NCBI GenBank assembly: GCA_900547015.1
Contig: URFD01000055.1
Span: 1-10,687 of the forward strand
Direction: 5' to 3'
DNA length: 10,687 bases
Origin: an uncultured Oscillospiraceae bacterium
Lineage (GTDB): Bacteria; Bacillota; Clostridia; Oscillospirales; Ruminococcaceae
Part shown: positions 7,701 to 10,687 of the stretch, piece after piece
Position numbering within the stretch: the first letter of the stretch is position 1
Layout: each line of letters opens with the position of its first letter
The notes under the pieces: model-generated
Seen by the model: only the letters and a program-made list of their open reading frames with translations
Told to the model about the DNA's origin: nothing
Databases searched by the model: none
Made by a program: the position numbers and the translations under genes

Positions 7701-9201
7701 GCGCTTCCGTCCGCATCCGCTGTACATTCTGGGCAACCTGTGGCGGTATCTGTTCCTCCTTCTCATCCCGTTGCTCAGAGGTCTGTACCATGTGCTCATC
7801 AACAGCTTTTCGCTGACCAAGGGCTTCCAGCTGGCAGTCAACCTGTCTGCATGGTGGGAGGGTGCGTGGCTGGACCTCTTGACCCTGACGGGCTTTCTCT
7901 CGCTGGGTATCCTTTTGTGGGTGAGCTTTACCGTCGATGTCTTGGAGGACGGCCTGCTGGTGCGGCGGGGCGTGTTCCGCAGGGAGACGACCTTCCTGCC
8001 GGTTTCGCGCTATCGCTGCGTTTCGGTGGTTGCTCCGCTGCGGATTCGGCTGTTTGGAGCGGTCTATCTGCGGGTGGACACACCGGGAGGAAACCTCAAA
8101 AATGCGGACCTGCTGGTGATGCTTAGCCGAAAGGACTGCCAGCAGCTCTTGCAGCTGTTGGAGGCGCCGCGAACCTTGACCCCTACAACACTGGTGCGGG
8201 AGTATCGGCCAAAGAGCCGGTATGTGTTTGTGTTGGCGATGCTGACCTCGAACTCGTTTGCCGGGGTGCTGCTGATTTCCACCTTTGTAACCCAAGTGGG
8301 CAACCTGCTGGGAGAGCAGTTTTCCGAGATGCTGTACGGAACCTTTGAGACGGTGGCAAGGACGCTGGCGTTCGGAGTTCCGCCGGCAGCCTTTGCCCTC
8401 GGGTGCGTTTTGGTGTTCGGCTACCTGTGTGCTTTTGTGGCAAGCCTTTCCCGCCACGCCAATTTCCATGTGGTGCGGCGCGGCAATCTTCTGGAAATCG
8501 ATGCAGGTCTTTTGACCTATCGGGATTACCGCATCGAGGCGGAGAAGATTGGCTATTTGGATATTCGGCGCTCGCTACTGACCTGTATGCTGGGAGTGTA
8601 TTCCATCTTCCTGTCAACGGTCGGGTATGGAAAATTTAAGGACGATGTTTCGGCGCTGATTCCCTGTGTGCGGCGCCAGCAGCTGGAAAACAGTCTGCGG
8701 ATGCTGCTGCCGGAATATCACCTTTCGCAGAGGACGGCAGGGCCGAACCGACTGCGGTCGATGTTCCGTTATGTTTGGCGCACCGTTGCGCTGCTGGCAG
8801 CAGCAGAGGCCTCCAAGATTTTGCTGAGTATCCTGTTCCCGGGATGGGTGGAGCTGATCTCCTGCGTTGCCCTGATGGCGCAGCTGCCGCTGGCTTGGAT
8901 GCTGGCGGTCAAATTCATCGATTTGTATACAGCGGGAGTTTCCTATGAACAGGGGTGCTATACTCTGCGGTACTCCAAAGGCTTCTCGCTGCATCAGGTC
9001 ATCATCCGTCCGGAACGAATCGTGAAGGTCAAACAGACCCAGAGCATCTTTCAGCGAAGAAACGGCAGGTGCGATGTGTATGTCTTTTCCTATTCCGAGG
9101 GAACCCAAAGCCACCATATCCGCGACCTGCGGCAGGAGGATTTTGAGAGCCTGTTTGGAATCGGGAGCGCGCTGGACGATAGAAGGAAAAAAGAAAAGTA
9201 A
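7675..9201 (+). CDS. Multi-PH (DUF304) domain membrane protein, YdbT-like
   Basis: This protein is 508 aa (507 if it starts at 7678), close to the usual YdbT length of about 490-500. Three PH-like modules alternate with helix pairs. Helices lie near 22-44 and 66-86, then PH1 (about 86-163: DVLEDGLLVRRGVFRRETTFLP, SRYRCVSVV, the TPGG turn at 136-139). Helices near 185-205 and 232-258 precede PH2 (about 262-345: VVRRGNLLEIDAGLLTYRDY, IEAEKIGYLDIRRSLL). Helices near 367-387 and 391-412 precede PH3 (about 417-495: GVSYEQGCYTLRYSKGF, IRPERIVKVKQTQSIFQRR). Each module keeps the 'long beta strand, G, basic strand, I-x-x-x-x-I-x-x-x-x-S/Q' pattern of the family. The protein ends in a basic tail (RRKKEK). 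The overlap with the YdbS-like gene argues for a two-protein membrane complex. No enzymatic motif is visible. Confidence 0.85.
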   Translation: MMEKWTTIKRFRPHPLYILGNLWRYLFLLLIPLLRGLYHVLINSFSLTKGFQLAVNLSAWWEGAWLDLLTLTGFLSLGILLWVSFTVDVLEDGLLVRRGVFRRETTFLPVSRYRCVSVVAPLRIRLFGAVYLRVDTPGGNLKNADLLVMLSRKDCQQLLQLLEAPRTLTPTTLVREYRPKSRYVFVLAMLTSNSFAGVLLISTFVTQVGNLLGEQFSEMLYGTFETVARTLAFGVPPAAFALGCVLVFGYLCAFVASLSRHANFHVVRRGNLLEIDAGLLTYRDYRIEAEKIGYLDIRRSLLTCMLGVYSIFLSTVGYGKFKDDVSALIPCVRRQQLENSLRMLLPEYHLSQRTAGPNRLRSMFRYVWRTVALLAAAEASKILLSILFPGWVELISCVALMAQLPLAWMLAVKFIDLYTAGVSYEQGCYTLRYSKGFSLHQVIIRPERIVKVKQTQSIFQRRNGRCDVYVFSYSEGTQSHHIRDLRQEDFESLFGIGSALDDRRKKEK

Positions 9202-9211
9202 AAGAATCGAA

Positions 9212-9250
9212 CAAACGGCATCCTGCCCCAAAGGGGCAGGATGCCGTTTG
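9212..9250. terminator. Long perfect hairpin between convergent genes, probable bidirectional terminator
   Basis: The arms 9212-9229 and 9233-9250 are perfect 18-bp reverse complements (CAAACGGCATCCTGCCCC and its complement) with an AAA loop. The hairpin lies 10 bp after the YdbT-like stop and 19 bp beyond the sleB stop on the other strand. Read from the minus strand it is followed by a T-rich run (the complement of the A-rich 9182-9211), so it fits best as the sleB terminator. On the plus strand only the T's at 9247-9249 inside the stem are available. Confidence 0.85.
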
Positions 9251-9269
9251 CATATCATGGAAGAAAGCA

Positions 9270-9986
9270 TCAAGAGCAGAAAAGATGCTGCCCGATTTGG
9301 GTGATGACCGGGCGAGAGCGAATCCATCGGTTGGAGGTCTTATCGGGATTATAATAGTATAATGCGCCGCCGGTGGGGTCGGAGCCGTTGAGCGCTTCCC
9401 GTGCGGCGCGGCGGGCAGAGTCGGTGACCGCCTCATGAATCTGTCCGTCGGTGATGGCGGTGAAGGCTCCGGGCTGATAGACAACGCCGGAGATGCTGTC
9501 GGGGAAGGAGGAGGATTCCACCCGGTTGAGCACCACAGCACCGACGGCGACCTGACCGATATAAGGTTCGCCCCGCGCTTCAGCGGAGATGATGCGCGCC
9601 AGTAGCTGAAGGTCGGATTCAGAAATCGAACCGGATGAAGCTCCCGAGCCGGAAGGGAGGCCAATCAGCTCCAGCGTTTTTTGGTCGGCGATTCCGCTGG
9701 GGGAAAGTCCGTGCTGCTTTTGAAACTGTTTGACGGCATCAGTGGTCTGGGAACCATAGTATCCGGTAACGGAGCCGGAAAAATATCCCCAGGATTTCAG
9801 ACGAATTTGAATCTGGGTGACCTCCTCGCTCTGGGAGCCGAACTGCGAGACAACAGGAAGGGAGTTCTGCCCGGCGGAGGTTAAGGAGGAAGGAACCTGA
9901 TAGAAGGCAAAGCAGATGATACATAGGTTGATAAGAATCAGCACAGCCAGCTTAATCAGATTAGAGGTTTGTTCTCTGGAAATCAT
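9270..9986 (-). CDS. sleB: Spore cortex-lytic enzyme, SleB-like
   Basis: This 238-aa cell-wall hydrolase of the SleB/CwlJ (Hydrolase_2) family should degrade the muramic-lactam-containing spore cortex during germination; SleB is a lytic transglycosylase. One N-terminal helix (about 12-29) is a signal peptide or anchor. It is followed by a peptidoglycan-binding type 1 domain (about 50-110: VTQIQIRLKSWGYFSGSV, DAVKQFQKQHGL), a Gly/Ser linker (112-122), and the catalytic domain (about 125-238). Glu136 in IISAEARGE is the probable catalytic acid, followed by VAVGAVVLNRV (146-156). The C-terminal NPDKTSNRWIRSRPV (213-227) and IGQHLF (231-236) are classical SleB signatures. ATG at 9984-9986 follows AAGGAGAG (complement of 9993-10000). 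It is slightly shorter than Bacillus SleB. No ypeB lies downstream; the neighbours are a convergent PH gene and a divergent small membrane protein gene. Some SleB-family proteins act in vegetative cells, so a spore role is likely but not proven. Confidence 0.9.
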   Translation of the reverse strand: MISREQTSNLIKLAVLILINLCIICFAFYQVPSSLTSAGQNSLPVVSQFGSQSEEVTQIQIRLKSWGYFSGSVTGYYGSQTTDAVKQFQKQHGLSPSGIADQKTLELIGLPSGSGASSGSISESDLQLLARIISAEARGEPYIGQVAVGAVVLNRVESSSFPDSISGVVYQPGAFTAITDGQIHEAVTDSARRAAREALNGSDPTGGALYYYNPDKTSNRWIRSRPVITQIGQHLFCS

Positions 9987-10047
9987 AGTGTTCTCTCCTT
10001 CTTGGGATTTTCGTGTGTACAGATTCAGTTTTGCCGGTTTTGGCAGA

Positions 10048-10076
10048 GTTATCCGCAGATTGAAATTTTATTTTAA
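10048..10076 (-). promoter_or_regulatory. Candidate sleB promoter (weak)
   Basis: On the minus strand TTAAAA (complement of 10071-10076) and GATAAC (complement of 10048-10053) lie 17 bp apart, each matching four of six sigma-A consensus positions. They sit about 60 bp before the sleB start codon. A sigma-G promoter would be expected for a forespore gene, but I could not find a convincing CATnnTA/TGAATA pair, so this assignment is tentative. Confidence 0.22.
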
Positions 10077-10118
10077 GAGGGAGAGGGAACAGGACTGCGA
10101 AAGCAAACATAGTGTAAT

Positions 10119-10445
10119 ATGAGAATCAGAAAGGTGGTGTACGGCTTGATCGAGATCATCTGGATTTTGCTGATTGTTGCAATCGCAGGAATCTGTGCCA
10201 TGATGGTTGGCAACCGGGAAATAAAACGGGAGGAGGTGCGGAGCTTGGAGGAGATTGCAGAACGGGCAGTGCGCTTTAGCGAGGATTGTTACATGGAAGG
10301 AATCATTCCGATTCAAAGGGCCAAACGGCTGGCAGTATTTTATTTGATGCAGGAAAGTAAAGGAAGAATCGGAAAACAGGAAGCAGAGCAAAAGATTGCA
10401 GAGCTCTTGGAACAGTCGCAGAAACCGCAGCAGAAAGCGGAATAA
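10119..10445 (+). CDS. Small one-helix membrane protein, weakly phage holin LLH-like
   Basis: The protein is 108 aa from the ATG at 10119, or 99 aa from a TTG at 10146. A hydrophobic helix lies at about 10-30, followed by an amphipathic, highly charged helical region (32-98) and a Gln/Lys tail. The order 'membrane helix, then E-A-V-x-x-S/A-E, then a basic K-R-L-A-x-x-Y-L stretch, then a helix with I-G-K-x-E-A-E-x-K-I-A-E-L' resembles the layout of LLH-type phage holins (Phage_holin_6_1), but I could not verify this by search. No other phage gene is nearby. The ATG has no visible ribosome binding site, whereas the TTG has one. It is divergent from sleB with 132 bp between their starts and has its own terminator, so it is a monocistronic unit. 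The function is not assigned. Confidence 0.7.
   Translation: MRIRKVVYGLIEIIWILLIVAIAGICAMMVGNREIKREEVRSLEEIAERAVRFSEDCYMEGIIPIQRAKRLAVFYLMQESKGRIGKQEAEQKIAELLEQSQKPQQKAE
10130..10138 (+). promoter_or_regulatory. Shine-Dalgarno site favouring the internal TTG start
   Basis: AAAGGTGGT at 10130-10138 resembles the 5' part of an anti-16S pairing sequence and ends 7 nt before TTG 10146, which is in frame with the small membrane protein. No SD-like sequence precedes the ATG at 10119 (the preceding 20 nt are GAAAGCAAACATAGTGTAAT). The true N-terminus may therefore be at 10146, starting MIEIIWILL. Confidence 0.45.
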
Positions 10446-10452
10446 GCAAGGG

Positions 10453-10490
10453 AGAGGAAAACGCAGGAAAAGGGCGTTTTCCTCTTTTTT
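10453..10490 (+). terminator. Rho-independent terminator after the small membrane protein gene
   Basis: AGAGGAAAACGC (10453-10464) pairs perfectly over 12 bp with GCGTTTTCCTCT (10474-10485), with a 9-nt loop, and runs into TTTTTT (10485-10490). It begins 8 bp after the stop codon. Its T-run is also the left end of the next palindrome. Confidence 0.92.
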
Positions 10491-10518
10491 CAAGTTTTTT
10501 GAAAAAACTTGAAAAAAG
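10484..10518. repeat. 35-bp perfect palindrome of phased A/T tracts upstream of the promoter
   Basis: Two 17-bp arms (10484-10500 and 10502-10518) are exact reverse complements around a single G at 10501. The layout is T6 (10485-10490), CAAG, T6 (10495-10500), G, A6 (10502-10507), CTTG, A6 (10512-10517). The two T-tracts are spaced 10 bp apart and so are the two A-tracts, which is the phasing that bends DNA. It ends 3 bp before the TTGACA of the next promoter, so it covers the UP-element region. It could also act as a second, weaker terminator or a protein-binding site. Confidence 0.8.
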
Positions 10519-10521
10519 GTG

Positions 10522-10550
10522 TTGACAAAAAGTGAATGGCATGATATTAT
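10522..10550 (+). promoter_or_regulatory. Strong sigma-A promoter, probable rRNA P1
   Basis: TTGACA (10522-10527) is a perfect -35, separated by exactly 17 bp from TATTAT (10545-10550; five of six matches to the -10 consensus). Start of transcription would be near 10556-10558. A-tracts lie immediately upstream. No coding region follows in the window, and a second promoter half lies 151 bp further on. This tandem arrangement is typical of Firmicute rRNA operons, though the rRNA gene itself is outside the window. Confidence 0.85.
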
Positions 10551-10556
10551 ATATGA

Positions 10557-10640
10557 GCTGTCAGCGAGACAGCGAATCACACGGGTTCAAGAAACCCGAT
10601 GTTTAAGCCGAAAATCAAGTGTTTCGGACTGTAGAGACAG
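10557..10640 (+). other. Structured untranslated leader with small hairpins
   Basis: Downstream of P1 there are consecutive short perfect hairpins: GCTGTC/GACAGC (10557-10562 and 10568-10573, 5-nt loop), CGGGTT/AACCCG (10582-10587 and 10593-10598, 5-nt loop), CCGAAA/TTTCGG (10608-10613 and 10622-10627, 8-nt loop) and CTGT/ACAG (10629-10632 and 10637-10640). GAGACAG occurs twice (10566-10572 and 10634-10640), so the first and last hairpins could exchange partners. No credible ORF is present. This may be a pre-rRNA leader or a small RNA; I recognise no known family. Confidence 0.45.
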
Positions 10641-10672
10641 GAAAGAAACTTAAAACTTTCTGAAAAAAGTGC

Positions 10673-10678
10673 TTGACA
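10673..10678 (+). promoter_or_regulatory. -35 element of a second promoter (probable P2), cut by the window end
   Basis: TTGACA at 10673-10678 is preceded by GAAAAAA starting 11 nt upstream (10662), exactly the spacing seen at P1 (GAAAAAA at 10511, TTGACA at 10522). The -10 element would lie beyond the window. The repeated A-tract plus TTGACA module supports a tandem promoter, most likely for rRNA. Confidence 0.6.
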
Positions 10679-10687
10679 AGCTCAAAA

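Noticed and set aside
7528..8469. 313-codon open frame on the minus strand within the YdbT-like gene
   Set aside because: It overlaps a well-supported PH-domain protein and its translation is low in hydrophobic order and rich in Gln, His and Arg with no recognisable domain. Long antisense frames are expected opposite GC-biased coding sequence.
10108..10114. CATAGTG as a possible sigma-G -10 element for the small membrane protein gene
   Set aside because: No matching -35 (TGAATA-like) is found 17-18 bp upstream; the six-of-seven match alone is too weak.
10582..10598. GGGTTCAAGAAACCC resembling a tRNA T-arm
   Set aside because: The 7-nt T-loop would have to be followed directly by the stem complement, which it is not, and no acceptor, D or anticodon arms are found around it.

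Overview
The window reads as a chromosomal housekeeping region from an endospore-forming Clostridia-type Firmicute, possibly the Oscillospirales/Ruminococcaceae side. The evidence is a SleB-type spore cortex-lytic enzyme, strong AGGAGG-like ribosome binding sites, TTG starts, moderately high GC coding sequence with AT-rich spacers, and a Firmicute-style Tex plus YdbS/YdbT pair. The genus assignment is inference. I see no transposase, integrase, CRISPR array or tRNA, and no clear sign of recent transfer.

Region 1 (68-4757, + strand) is a tightly packed four-gene operon: a GldA-like ABC ATPase, a GldF-like six-helix permease, a GldG-like protein with a large domain between two membrane anchors, and a DUF4340 protein with one N-terminal anchor. 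The genes overlap by 17 bp or are separated by 15 and 24 bp, and a strong intrinsic terminator follows at 4800-4846. Together they look like one envelope ABC complex of unknown substrate. The names come from Bacteroidetes gliding proteins, but nothing here suggests gliding.

Region 2 (about 4995-9201, + strand) starts at an extended -10 promoter. It carries tex (S1-domain RNA-binding transcription accessory protein), then, after 24 bp, two overlapping genes for membrane proteins with bacterial PH (DUF304) domains that resemble B. subtilis YdbS and YdbT. A perfect 18-bp stem hairpin at 9212-9250 separates this operon from the convergent gene.

Region 3 (9270-10445) holds sleB on the minus strand and, divergently, a small gene for a one-helix membrane protein that weakly resembles LLH-type phage holins. 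The partner gene ypeB, usually beside sleB, is not next to it.

Region 4 (10453-10687) has a terminator whose T-run merges into a 35-bp perfect A/T-tract palindrome. Next come a strong sigma-A promoter, a leader with small hairpins, and the -35 half of a second promoter. This tandem layout is what I would expect just upstream of an rRNA operon, but no rRNA lies inside the window. I do not see a clear new defence or biosynthetic system. The best leads are the uncharacterised Gld-like/DUF4340 complex, the sleB/small membrane protein pair, and the promoter architecture at the right end.
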